Of a stretch of 64,000 nucleotides of DNA, positions 10,437 through 22,375 are shown in pieces. The stretch is taken from positions 124,001 through 188,000 of the forward strand of contig CANNZV010000253.1 of assembly GCA_947561585.1 (NCBI GenBank). Reading direction: 5' to 3'. Each line of letters opens with the position of its first letter. Within the stretch, counting starts at the first letter, position 1. A program made the translations under genes and the position numbers. This DNA comes from Caprella mutica. Its lineage: Eukaryota; Arthropoda; Malacostraca; Amphipoda; Caprellidae. The notes under the pieces were generated by a model. It saw only the letters and a program-made list of their open reading frames with translations, had not been told where the DNA came from and did no database searches.

Positions 10437-11165
10437 TTCCATTTGAAACCTTAAACATAATTCATGTTCATATGCAGGATATTGGAATTATAAATGTGTA
10501 TTAAGGTTATGTAAATTTTGTAAGGTAATCCAATAGGTATCTATTTAACTAATACTTTACAAATAGATTGTTGTAAAGTAACAAAGATACAAATAAAGGT
10601 CTACCCTTATCCGGTAGAATGTGATTTAACTTAAATGAAGTAAATTGACTTGCTATGTTAACTCAAATATTAACTTAGAAAATCTAGTAGATAATTCAGG
10701 AAGGAAGATCTTTCGTTATTAATTCTTTACCTCCCTTCATTCTAAATGAGACTCAACCTTACACGAGTCTATTCTATTAAAATCAAATTGATAAACTTTT
10801 TCAGAAGATGATGAATTACCTTTTGATTTCGATATTAATGATATCCTTGGAGCAGCCAGAGAATGAAATTGTCATTCTTCAGTCCATATTATTAACAATC
10901 ATATTCTTCCTAAAAATACGAATTTGGTTTATAAATAGAAAAAATCACAGGGGAAGTCAAGATAAATTCAATTGAATTAAGAATATGGAACAGTATAAAA
11001 AACGACTCCATAAGTCACTGTGTGATTCATTAAAAAAAACTTCATTTAGAAAGTTTTAGTAAAGCATGAAGATGTCCGTCCAGTAGATAGTCTAGTAGAA
11101 GTAAAAAACTCCAATGCTAGTTCACTGAGACCTGTAGCTGATAGTACGGACAAGTAGCCGCAGGC

Positions 11166-11179
11166 AAAAAAAGGAGGAG
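11166..11179 (+). promoter_or_regulatory. Candidate secondary polypurine tract
   Basis: AAAAAAAGGAGGAG is an uninterrupted 14-purine run about 670 bp before the 3' LTR. It resembles the polypurine tracts that prime plus-strand DNA and is purer than the tract at the LTR edge, which contains a T. It may be a second plus-strand priming site or chance in an A-rich region. Confidence 0.3.
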
Positions 11180-11813
11180 TAACTGGTTATCTCCAGATAT
11201 AAAACTGGAACATCCCTCTATAGTATATGTAACCACGAAACCACGAATACTCATAATCATGGTAAAGTGTTCCAACATTGTCCTTTAATATAATATCCTC
11301 AACAATGAGCAAGGTACAGAAACATACCAATTCCATCTTTTAATATTAACATTGTAAAATTATACCATTGTTGATAAAATTGATTAAATACTGATTGTTG
11401 TAACATGTGATTATATAGCAATATAGCATAAGATTGTGTTCTTACTTTTAAGTATATTCTATCCTATGCATAATCATATATTCCATTTACCCATATTTTA
11501 TGACTAGAGAGTTAACTATCTATAATCATAATTGTATTGTGTTCTTGGGTTTACGGTGATAAATTAAGAAAGTAAGACATAAGTATAAAAACAATTTGTA
11601 TCTCTAGAATTATATTCCAGTATTTTATTACAATATACCTAGACCATTCATTCATAACTTCAAAACAGAAAATAAAATTGATATAACATATTCAAGAATA
11701 ATGAATGAAACTAAACTAGCTAGCTAACGAATGACCTTGTCGCAGTATGTATAGTAACTCGTAGTAAAGCGTGGTACTATAGCGTGGTGCAATCAACCAC
11801 TAGAGAAAGAGTA

Positions 11814-11828
11814 AAAATCTGAGATTTT
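11814..11828 (+). other. Palindrome before the polypurine tract
   Basis: AAAATCT-G-AGATTTT is a perfect 7-bp inverted repeat around one base, 10 bp upstream of the purine-rich tract and followed by a run of seven T (11832-11838). Role unknown; it could mark the 3' priming region. Confidence 0.5.
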
Positions 11829-11838
11829 CACTTTTTTT

Positions 11839-11850
11839 GAGGTGGAGGAG
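11839..11850 (+). promoter_or_regulatory. Polypurine tract before 3' LTR
   Basis: GAGGTGGAGGAG directly precedes the TGTTAG start of the 3' LTR and is itself preceded by CTTTTTTT. Purine-rich with a single T. By position it primes plus-strand DNA synthesis. Confidence 0.8.
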
Positions 11851-12225
11851 TGTTAGAAATTGAATGAAACAAATATTATATATTATATAATATTAGACTA
11901 TATATATTCAACTCTAACTACTTTCCAATAATAATCTTATATGAATATAAATATTATTATTGTATTTGAATATTATATTATTATATTATATTATTCTATT
12001 TGAATATTGTACTTATATTATATTAACATATGTGCATTCTGAGACTATGTGTAAGAGTCAATTATCTTTTTACCTAAATTCTATATACGGATTAACTTGC
12101 AATATCTGAATAGTATCTTGATTGCAAATGTTATAAGTAGGAGAATAATTTAGGATTTGAACTATCATTACCTATCATAAAGGTTGGCTATGCACAATTA
12201 TCTATCTGTTCTGTCGGAGGAGAGG

Positions 12226-12278
12226 ATATAAATTCACCAAATTCATTGGATTAAAGATCACGAAGACTTATAAAAGCT
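12226..12278 (+). other. 53-bp segment present only in the 3' LTR
   Basis: The two LTRs align without a gap on either side (AGAGG before, CATTAGAG after). The segment carries a TATAAAAG at 12269-12276. Because it is absent at the matching position near 4430, one LTR has gained or lost it since the two were identical, or template switching created non-identical LTRs. Short direct repeats at the edges are not obvious. Confidence 0.85.
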
Positions 12279-12390
12279 CATTAGAGTATTACTTTGTATT
12301 ACATTAGAAACTGTAGCCAAGGACTTTAAAATCTAGCAAAAACTTGTTGCATAGTGGATTTTCGCTCCATTCTATCCTCTGAGAACCCAG

Positions 12391-12398
12391 TATAAAAG
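12391..12398 (+). promoter_or_regulatory. Putative TATA box in 3' LTR
   Basis: TATAAAAG at the position equivalent to 4544-4551 in the 5' LTR. If used here it would transcribe outward into the satellite on the + strand. Confidence 0.45.
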
Positions 12399-12757
12399 AC
12401 TGTGGATTCCAAGGAACCACGTTCTGTTCGTACCTGAGTCTCTTCGCTGTGCATCTAGCACAATCACCTTCCGTCCTGAAAATCCTCTTATCCGAATCGG
12501 TGTATATTGTGCATAGAACATAAAACATAGAACATAGTATATTTTTAAACTGTGCGTGAATCAAAATCTGTATCTTGTAATCCTGTACTTAATATTTTTG
12601 CAATAATCGAATTCAGAGATGTTATCGATGTGTTTTATTTACTCCTTACTAAGATTCAATTTAAATCAGTAAGAGTAGTTCAATCCAATCGATCAATCGA
12701 ACTAATTAAGACTAGATGTCAGAATACAAATACTGACTAGCAAGCTAGTTTTAAAAT

Positions 12758-12761
12758 GTAG
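12758..12761. other. Target-site duplication, right copy (GTAG)
   Basis: GTAG after the 3' LTR pairs with 4048-4051. With the alternative 5-bp reading (TGTAG) it starts at 12757. The satellite continues with ATAGATCC in the expected register. Confidence 0.8.
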
Positions 12762-13159
12762 ATAGATCCTTTGCTGTAGATAGATCCTTTGCTGTATATG
12801 GATCCTTTGCTGTAGAGATTTCTTTAACTGTAGATAGATCCTTTGCATTAGGTAGATCCTTTACTGTAGATAGATCCTTTGCTGTAGATGAATCCTTTTC
12901 TGTAGATAGATCCTTTGCTGTAGATAAATCGTTTGTTGTAGATATATCCCTTGTTGTAGATAGAGCCTTTACTGTTGATAGATCCTTTGCTGTAGATAGA
13001 TCCTTTGCTGTATATAGATCCTTCGCTGTAGATAGATTTAAAATCCTTTTCTGTAAATAAATAATTAAATCCTTTGCCGTATATAGATCCCTTTCCGTAG
13101 ATAGATGCTTTGCTGTAGATAGATCCATTGCTGTGGATAGATTCTTCGCTGCAGATAGA

Positions 13160-15733
13160 TCCTTTTCTCTAGAAAGATCCTTTTCTGTAAATAGATCCTT
13201 TAGATCATTTTCTGTAGATAGATCCATTACTGTAGATAAAACCTTTGCTGTAGAAAGATCCCATACTGTAAATAGATTCATTGCTGTATGTAGATCCTTT
13301 GCTGTAAATAGATCCCTTGCTGTAGATAAATCCTTTTGCTGTAGGTAGAACCTTGGCTATAGATAGATCCTTTACTGTAGAAAGATCCCTTGCTGTAGAA
13401 TGATCATCTAATGTAGATAGATCTTTACTGTAGATAGATTCTTTGCTGTAAATATATCCTTTCCTGTACATAGATCCTTTGCTGTAGATAAATTGTTTGT
13501 TGTAGATAGATCCTTTGTTGTAGATAGATCCTTTACTGAAGTTAGATTCTTTGCTGTTGATAGATCCTTTGCTGTAGATAGATCCTTTTTTGTAGATAGA
13601 TCCTTTGCTGTAGATAAATTGTTTGTTGTAGATAGATCTTTTGCTGTAGATAGATCCTTTACTGAAGATAGATACTTTGCTGTAGATAGATCCTCTTCTG
13701 TAAATAGATCCTTCGCTGTAGATTGATTCTTCGCTGCAAAAAGATACCCTGTAGATAGATCTTTTGCTATAGATAGATCCTACGCTGTAGATAGATCACT
13801 TGCTGTAGATTGATCCTTTGCTGTAGATTGATCTTTCGCTCTTAATAGATCACTTACTGTAGATAGGTCCTTTGCTGTAGATAAATCCTTTGATGTGGAT
13901 AGATACTTTGCTGTAGATAGATCCTTTGTTGTAGATAGATTCTTTGCTGTAAATGGATCCTTTGGCTGTATAGAGTTCCTTTACTGTAAATATATCCTTT
14001 GCTGTAGATTGATTATTTGCTGCAGATAGATTCTTTGCTGTAGATAGATCCTTTGCTGTAGATTGATCACTTTATTGTAGATAGATCCTTTGCTGTAGAT
14101 AGATACTATGCTGTAGAAAGATCCTTTGTTGAAGATAGATCCTTTGCTGTAGATAGATCCTTTGCTGTAGATAGATCCTTTGCTGTAGATGGATCCTTTG
14201 CTGTAGAGATTTCTTTAACTGTAGATAGATCCTTTGCTGTAGATTGATACTTTGCTGTAGATAGATCCTTTGTTGCAGATAGATTCTTTTCTGTAGATAG
14301 ACTATTTGCAGAAGATTGATTCTTTGCTGTAGATAGATTCTTTGCTCAACATAGATCCTTTGCTGTAGATAAATCCTTTGCTGAAGATGTATTCTATGCA
14401 GTAGATAGATCCTTTACCGGTCATAGATCCTTTGCTGTGGATAGATTATTTGCTGTAGATAGATTCTTGACTGTTAAAGGATCCCTTGCTATAGATGGAC
14501 CACTTGCTGTAGATCGATCCCTTGCTATAGATAGATCATTTACTGAAGATAGATTCTTTTGCTGTAGATATATCCTTTACTGTAGATAGATCCTTTGCTG
14601 TAGATAGATCCTTTGCTGTGGATAGATCCTTTGCTGTAGATAGATCCTTCGCTGGTGATAGCACTTTTGTTCTAGATAAATCCTTTGCTGTAGATAGATC
14701 CTTTGCTGTAGATAGAACCTTTGTTGTTGATAGATTTTTTCTGTAGATAGATCCTTTGCTCTAGATAGAACTTTTGCTGTAAATAGATCTTTTGCTATAG
14801 ATAGATTCTTTGCTGTAAATAGTTCCTTTGCTGTAGATAAATTGTTTGTAGTAGATAGATCCTTTGCTGTAGATAGATCCTTTACTGAAGATAGATACTT
14901 TGCTGTAGATAGATCCTCTGCTGTAAATAGTAGATAGATCCTTTGCTGTAGATAGATCCTTTGCTGTAGATTGATCTTTCGCTCTAAATAGATCACTTAC
15001 TGTAGATAGGTCTTTTGCTGTAGATAAATCCTTTGATGTGGATAGATACTTTGCTGTAGATAGATCCTTTGTTATAGATAGATTCTTTACTGTAAATGGA
15101 TCCTTTGGCTGTATAGAGTTCCTTTACTGTAGATATATCCTTTGCTGTTGATTGATTATTTGCTGTAGATAAATTCTTTGCTACAGATAGATCCTTTGCT
15201 GTAGATAGATCACTTTATTGTAGATAGATCCTTTGCTGTAGATAGATACTATGCTGTAGAAAGATCCTTTGTTGAAGATAGATTCTTTGCTGTAGATAGA
15301 TCCTTTGCTGTAGATAGATCCTTTGCTGTATATGGATCCTTTGCTGTAGAGATTTCTTTAACTGTAGATAGATCCTTTGCTGTAGATTGATCCTTTGCTG
15401 TAGATAGATCCTTTGTTGCACATAGATTCTTTTCTGTAGATAGACTATTTGCAGAAGATTGATTCTTTGCTGTAGATAGATTCTTTGCTCTACATAGATC
15501 CTTTGCTGTAGATAAATCCTTTACTGTAGATGTATTCTATGCAGTAGATAGATTCTTGGCTGTAAAAGGATCCCTTGCTGTAGATGGACCCCTTGCTATA
15601 GATTGATCCCTTGCTATAGATAGATCATTTACTGAAGATAGATTCTTTTGATGTAGATAGATCCTTTACTAAAGATAGATCCTTTGCTGTAGATAGATCC
15701 TTTGCTGTGGATAGATCCTTTGCTGTAGATAGA
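13160..15733. repeat. 2,574-bp HOR, copy 1
   Basis: Exactly 143 x 18 bp. It matches 15734-18307 at a constant offset of 2,574 bp through all variant units. I noticed four differences by eye (near 13440, 13786, 15184 and 15531). It contains the uninterrupted version of the LTR-element target site at 15291-15295. Confidence 0.92.
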
Positions 15734-18307
15734 TCCTTTTCTCTAGAAAGATCCTTTTCTGTAAATAGATCCTTTAGATCATTTTCTGTAGATAGATCCA
15801 TTACTGTAGATAAAACCTTTGCTGTAGAAAGATCCCATACTGTAAATAGATTCATTGCTGTATGTAGATCCTTTGCTGTAAATAGATCCCTTGCTGTAGA
15901 TAAATCCTTTTGCTGTAGGTAGAACCTTGGCTATAGATAGATCCTTTACTGTAGAAAGATCCCTTGCTGTAGAATGATCATCTAATGTAGATAGATCTTT
16001 ACTGTAGATAGATCCTTTGCTGTAAATATATCCTTTCCTGTACATAGATCCTTTGCTGTAGATAAATTGTTTGTTGTAGATAGATCCTTTGTTGTAGATA
16101 GATCCTTTACTGAAGTTAGATTCTTTGCTGTTGATAGATCCTTTGCTGTAGATAGATCCTTTTTTGTAGATAGATCCTTTGCTGTAGATAAATTGTTTGT
16201 TGTAGATAGATCTTTTGCTGTAGATAGATCCTTTACTGAAGATAGATACTTTGCTGTAGATAGATCCTCTTCTGTAAATAGATCCTTCGCTGTAGATTGA
16301 TTCTTCGCTGCAAAAAGATACCCTGTAGATAGATCTTTTGCTATAGATAGATCCTAGGCTGTAGATAGATCACTTGCTGTAGATTGATCCTTTGCTGTAG
16401 ATTGATCTTTCGCTCTTAATAGATCACTTACTGTAGATAGGTCCTTTGCTGTAGATAAATCCTTTGATGTGGATAGATACTTTGCTGTAGATAGATCCTT
16501 TGTTGTAGATAGATTCTTTGCTGTAAATGGATCCTTTGGCTGTATAGAGTTCCTTTACTGTAAATATATCCTTTGCTGTAGATTGATTATTTGCTGCAGA
16601 TAGATTCTTTGCTGTAGATAGATCCTTTGCTGTAGATTGATCACTTTATTGTAGATAGATCCTTTGCTGTAGATAGATACTATGCTGTAGAAAGATCCTT
16701 TGTTGAAGATAGATCCTTTGCTGTAGATAGATCCTTTGCTGTAGATAGATCCTTTGCTGTAGATGGATCCTTTGCTGTAGAGATTTCTTTAACTGTAGAT
16801 AGATCCTTTGCTGTAGATTGATACTTTGCTGTAGATAGATCCTTTGTTGCAGATAGATTCTTTTCTGTAGATAGACTATTTGCAGAAGATTGATTCTTTG
16901 CTGTAGATAGATTCTTTGCTCAACATAGATCCTTTGCTGTAGATAAATCCTTTGCTGAAGATGTATTCTATGCAGTAGATAGATCCTTTACCGGTCATAG
17001 ATCCTTTGCTGTGGATAGATTATTTGCTGTAGATAGATTCTTGACTGTTAAAGGATCCCTTGCTATAGATGGACCACTTGCTGTAGATCGATCCCTTGCT
17101 ATAGATAGATCATTTACTGAAGATAGATTCTTTTGCTGTAGATATATCCTTTACTGTAGATAGATCCTTTGCTGTAGATAGATCCTTTGCTGTGGATAGA
17201 TCCTTTGCTGTAGATAGATCCTTCGCTGGTGATAGCACTTTTGTTCTAGATAAATCCTTTGCTGTAGATAGATCCTTTGCTGTAGATAGAACCTTTGTTG
17301 TTGATAGATTTTTTCTGTAGATAGATCCTTTGCTCTAGATAGAACTTTTGCTGTAAATAGATCTTTTGCTATAGATAGATTCTTTGCTGTAAATAGTTCC
17401 TTTGCTGTAGATAAATTGTTTGTAGTAGATAGATCCTTTGCTGTAGATAGATCCTTTACTGAAGATAGATACTTTGCTGTAGATAGATCCTCTGCTGTAA
17501 ATAGTAGATAGATCCTTTGCTGTAGATAGATCCTTTGCTGTAGATTGATCTTTCGCTCTAAATAGATCACTTACTGTAGATAGGTCTTTTGCTGTAGATA
17601 AATCCTTTGATGTGGATAGATACTTTGCTGTAGATAGATCCTTTGTTATAGATAGATTCTTTACTGTAAATGGATCCTTTGGCTGTATAGAGTTCCTTTA
17701 CTGTAGATATATCCTTTGCTGTTGATTGATTATTTGCTGTAGATAAATTCTTTGCTATAGATAGATCCTTTGCTGTAGATAGATCACTTTATTGTAGATA
17801 GATCCTTTGCTGTAGATAGATACTATGCTGTAGAAAGATCCTTTGTTGAAGATAGATTCTTTGCTGTAGATAGATCCTTTGCTGTAGATAGATCCTTTGC
17901 TGTATATGGATCCTTTGCTGTAGAGATTTCTTTAACTGTAGATAGATCCTTTGCTGTAGATTGATCCTTTGCTGTAGATAGATCCTTTGTTGCACATAGA
18001 TTCTTTTCTGTAGATAGACTATTTGCAGAAGATTGATTCTTTGCTGTAGATAGATTCTTTGCTCTACATAGATCCTTTGCTGTAGATAAATCCTTTGCTG
18101 TAGATGTATTCTATGCAGTAGATAGATTCTTGGCTGTAAAAGGATCCCTTGCTGTAGATGGACCCCTTGCTATAGATTGATCCCTTGCTATAGATAGATC
18201 ATTTACTGAAGATAGATTCTTTTGATGTAGATAGATCCTTTACTAAAGATAGATCCTTTGCTGTAGATAGATCCTTTGCTGTGGATAGATCCTTTGCTGT
18301 AGATAGA
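15734..18307. repeat. 2,574-bp HOR, copy 2
   Basis: Direct tandem partner of the preceding copy. The junction near 15734 joins GATAGATCC to the CTCTAGAAAG variant. The second empty target site lies at 17865-17869. Near-identity implies that this duplication or homogenisation is younger than the retrotransposon insertion, whose LTRs differ by about 1.3%. Confidence 0.92.
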
Positions 18308-18528
18308 TCCTTCGCTGTTGATAGCACTTTTGCTCTAGATAAATCCTTTGCTGTAGATAGATCCTTTGCTGTAGATAGAACCTTTGTTGTTGATAGATTT
18401 TTTCTGTAGATCTATCTTTTACTGCTGATAGATCCTTAACTGTAGATGAATCCTTTGCTGTATATAGTTCCTTCACTGTTGATAGATCCTTTGCTGTAGA
18501 TTGATCCTTTCCTGTAGATAGATCCTTT

Positions 18529-19665
18529 GCTGTAGATAGATCCTTTGCCGTATGTAGATCCTTCGCTGTTGATATATTAAAGATCCTTTGCTGTAAATAA
18601 ATAATTAAATCCTTTGCCGTTCATAGATCCCTTTCCGTAGATAGAACATTTGCTGTAGATAGATCCATTGCTGTGGATAGATCCTTCGCTGCAGATAGAT
18701 CCTTTTCTGTAGGAAGATCCTTTTCTGTAAATAGATCCTTTAGATCATTTTCTGTAGATAGATCCATTACTGTAGATAAAACCTTTGCTGTAGAAAGATC
18801 CCATACTGTCAATAGATTCTTTGGTGTATGTAGATCCTTCGCTGTAAATAGATCCCTTGCTGTAGATAAATCTTTTTGCTGTAGGTAGAACCTTAGCTAT
18901 AAATAGATCCTTTACTGTAGAAAGATCCCTTGCTGTAGAATGATCATCTAATGTAGATAGATCCTTTACTGTAGATAGATCCTTTGCTGTAAATATATCC
19001 TTTCCTGTAGATAGATATTTGCTGTAGATAGATCCTTTGCTGTAGATAGATTCTTTGCTGTAGATAGATCCTTTGCTGTAGGTAAATTGTTTGTAGTAGA
19101 TAGATCCTTTGCTGTAGATAGATCCTTTACTGAAGATAGATACTTTGCTGTAGATAGATCCTCTGCTGTAAATAGATCCTTCGCTGTAGATTGATTCTTC
19201 GCTGCAAAAAGATACCCTGTAGATAGATCCTTTACCATAGATAGATCCCATGCTGTAGATAGATCCCTTGCTGTAGATAGATCCTTTGCTGTAGATTGAT
19301 CTTTCGCTCTAAATAGATCAATTACTGTAGATAGGTCTTTTGCTGTAGATAAATACTTTGATGTGGATAGATACTTTGCTGTAGATAGATCCTTTGTTAT
19401 AGATAGATTCTTTGCTGTAAATGGATCCTTTGGCTGTATAGAGTTCCTTTACTGTAGATATATCCTTTGCTGTTGATTGATTATTTGCTGTAGATAGATT
19501 CTTTGCTATAGATAGATCCTTTGTTGTAGATAGATCACTTTATTGTTGATAGATCCTTTGCTGTAGATAGATACTATGCTGTAGAAAGATCCTTTGTTGA
19601 AGATAGATCCTTTGCTGTAGATAGATCCTTTGTTGTAGATAGATTCTTTGCTGTAAATGGATCCT
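18529..19665. repeat. Satellite block shared with 285-1457
   Basis: Second copy of the block at the left end of the window. It lacks two 18-bp units relative to the left copy near 19040. After 19665 it continues with a GTCTGTATAGAG variant instead of CTCTAGAAAG, so the duplicated block ends there. Confidence 0.8.
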
Positions 19666-22375
19666 TTGTCTGTATAGAGTTCCTTTACTGTAGATATATC
19701 CTTTGCTGTAGATTGATTATTTGCTGTAGATAGATTCTTTGCTATAGATAGATCCTTTGCTGTGGATAGATCCTTTGCTGTAGATAGATCCTTCGCTGTG
19801 GATAGCACTTTTGCTCTAGATAAATCCTTTGCTGTAGATAGATCCTTTGCTGTAGATAGAACCTTTGTTGTTGATAGATTTTTTCTGTAGATCTATCTTT
19901 TACTGCTGATAGATCCTTAACTGTAGATGGATCCTTTGCTGTAATTAGTTCCTTTACTGTTGATAGATCCTTTGCTGTAGATTGAGCCTTTCCTGTAGAT
20001 AGATCCTTTGCTGTAGATAGATTCTTTCCTGTAGATAGATCCTTTGCTGTAGATAGATCCTTTAATGTAGATAGAACTTTTGCTGTAAATAGATCTTTTG
20101 CTGTAGATAGATCTTTTGCTGCTGACAGATCCTTAACTGTGGATAGATCCTTTGCTGTATATAGTTCCTTTACTGTTGATAGATCTTTTGCTGTAGATTG
20201 ACCCTTTGCTGTAGATTGATCCTTCGCTGTAGATTGATCCTTTGCTGAAGATAGATTGTTTGCTGAACATAGATTCTTTGCTGAAGATAGATTCTTTGTT
20301 GTAGATAGATCCTTTGCTGTAGACAGATCCTTTGCATTAGATAGATCCTTTACTGTAGATAGATCCTTTGCTGTAAATGGATCATTTTCTGTAGATAGAT
20401 CCTTTGCTGTAGATAAATCGTTTGTTGTAGATAGATCCTTTGTTGTAGATGGAGCCTTTACTGTTGATAGATCCTTTGCTGTAGATAGATCCTTTGCTGT
20501 ATATAGATCCTTCGCTGTAGATATATTTAAGATCCTTTGCTGTAAATAAATAATTAAATCCTTTGCCGTATATAGATCCCTTTCCGTAGATAAAACCTTT
20601 TCTGTAGAAAGATCCCATACTGTAAATAGATCCTTTGTTGTAATTAGATCATTTGCTGTATATAGATCCCTTGCTGTAGAAAGATCCCTTGCTGTAGATA
20701 GATCCTTTCCTGTAGATTGATCTTTCGCTCTAAATAGATCCCTTACTGTAGATAGTTCCTTTGCTGTATATAAATCGTTTGATGTGGATAGATACTTTGC
20801 TGTAGATAGATCCTTTTTGGTAGATAGATCCTTTGCTGTAAATGGATCCTTTGGCTGTATAGAGTTCCTTTACTGTAGATATATCCTTTGCTGTAGATTG
20901 ATTATTTGCTGTAGATAGATTCTTTGCTGTAGATAGATCCTTTGCTGTAGATAGATCACTTAATGTAGATAGATCCTTTGCTGTAGATAGATACTATGCT
21001 GTAGAAAGATCCTCTGTTGAAGATAGATCCTTTGCTGTAGATAGATCCTTTGCTGTAGATTGATCCTTTGCTGTAAAGATTTCTTTAGTTGTAGATAGAT
21101 CTTTTGCTGTAGATTGATCCTTTGCTGTAGATAGATCCTTTGTTGTAGATAGATCCTTTTCTGTAGATAGACTCTTTGCAGAAGATTGATTCTTTGCTGT
21201 AGATAGATTCTTTGCTCTACATAGAACCTTTGCTGTAGATAAATCCTTTTCAGTAGATGTATCCTATGCAGTAGATAAATCTTTTACTGAACATAGATCC
21301 TTTGCTGTGGATAGATTATTTGCTGTGGATAGATTCTTTGCTGTAGAAGGATCCCTTGCTGTAGAGGGACCCCATGCTGTAGATGGATCCCTTGCTATAG
21401 ATATATCATTTACTGTTGATAGATCCTTTGCTGTAGATTGATCCTTTGCTGTATATTGATCCTTTGCTGTAGATAGATCCTTTGCTGAAGATAGATTCTT
21501 TGTTGAAGATAGATTCTTTGCTGAAGATTGATTCTTTGTTGTAGATAGATCCTTTGCTGTAGACATATCCTTTGCATTAGATAGATCCTTTACTGTAAAT
21601 AGATCCTTTGTTGTAGTTGGATCATTTTCTGTTGATAGATCCTTTGCTGTAGATAAATCGTTTGTTGTAGATAGATCCTTTGTTGTAGATAGAGCCTTTA
21701 CAGTTGATAGACTGTAGATGAATCCTTTTGCTGTAGATAGAACATTGGCTATAGTTAGATCCTTTACTGTAGAAAGATCACTTATTGTAGATAGATCCTT
21801 TGCTGTAGATAGATCCTATGCTGTAGAAAGATCCTTTGCTATAATTAGATCCTTTGCTGTAGATTGATTCTTTGCTGTAGATAGATCCCATATTGTAGAT
21901 GGATATTTTGCTGAAGATAGATCCTTTACTGTAGATAGATCCTTTGCTGTAGATAGATCCCTTGCTGTAGATTGATCATCTAATGTAGATAGATCCTTTA
22001 CTGTAGATAGATCCTTTGCTGTAGATATATCCTTTCCTGTAGATAGATCCTTTGCTGTAGATAAATTTTTTGTTGTAGGTAGATCCCTTGCTGTATATAG
22101 ATCCTTTACTAAAGATAGATTCTTTGCTGTTGATAGATCTTTTGCTGTAGATAGATCCTCCGCTGTAGATAGATCCTTTGCAGTATATAGATCTATTACT
22201 CTAGATAGATCCTTTGCTGTAGATAGATTCTTTGCTGTAGATAGATCCTTTGCTGTAGATAAATTGTTTGTTGTAGATAGATCCTTTGCTGTAGATAGAT
22301 CCTTTACTGAAGATAGATCCTTTGCTGTAGATAGATCCTCTGCTGTAGATAGATCCTTTGCTGTAGATAGCTCCT
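19666..22375. repeat. Mixed satellite between left- and right-type HORs
   Basis: Satellite with features of both flavours. It has a spacer landmark at 20543, TGTATAGAGTTCC near 20850 (left type) and a stretch near 21260-21600 that recurs at 36318-36620, 45274-45576 and 49012-49314 (right type). The first 16-bp TGTGATAGATCC unit appears near 22390. I see no gene and no clear tandem HOR partner in this interval. Confidence 0.7.

Larger units (their letters stand above)
6601..11838 (+). other. AT-rich non-coding internal region
   Basis: About 5.2 kb with no ORF of 60 codons or more on either strand and no recognisable retrotransposon motif. Composition is strongly A+T rich with frequent short ATTAAT and GATAA words. 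Small features inside are a 21-bp triplicate (8128-8190), a 16-bp direct duplication (10405-10436), a purine run (11166-11179) and a palindrome (11814-11828). In an autonomous relative this interval would hold gag-pol; here I see only non-coding filler of about the same length. Confidence 0.8.
4052..12757 (+). mobile_element. Non-autonomous LTR retrotransposon (LARD-like)
   Basis: Complete LTR element inserted in the satellite. It has two directly repeated LTRs (4052-4910 and 11851-12757), a tRNA-Lys-type PBS directly after the 5' LTR, a purine-rich tract directly before the 3' LTR and a short target-site duplication. The internal region (about 6.9 kb) holds a single 146-codon ORF and otherwise no ORF of 60 codons or more that I can support. 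No protease, reverse transcriptase, RNase H or integrase motif is visible, so mobilisation would need proteins supplied in trans. Such large, LTR-bounded, non-coding elements are called LARDs. The PBS type suggests kinship with Ty3/Gypsy elements of the Osvaldo/Ulysses/woot group, but that is inference from the PBS alone. The LTRs differ at about 11 positions plus two indels, roughly 1.3% by eye, so the insertion is not ancient. Confidence 0.9.
11851..12757 (+). repeat. 3' LTR
   Basis: 907 bp, collinear with the 5' LTR. Differences are about 11 substitutions by eye, a 5-bp deletion near 11865 and a 53-bp segment (12226-12278) absent from the 5' copy. It ends GTTTTAAAAT before GTAG. It contains TATAAAAG at both 12269-12276 and 12391-12398. 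Confidence 0.93.

Noticed and set aside
4052..12757. Endogenous retrovirus because of the tRNA-Lys-type PBS
   Set aside because: No gag, pol or env coding sequence is visible, and this PBS type also occurs in insect Ty3/Gypsy retrotransposons, so a PBS match alone does not support a viral origin.
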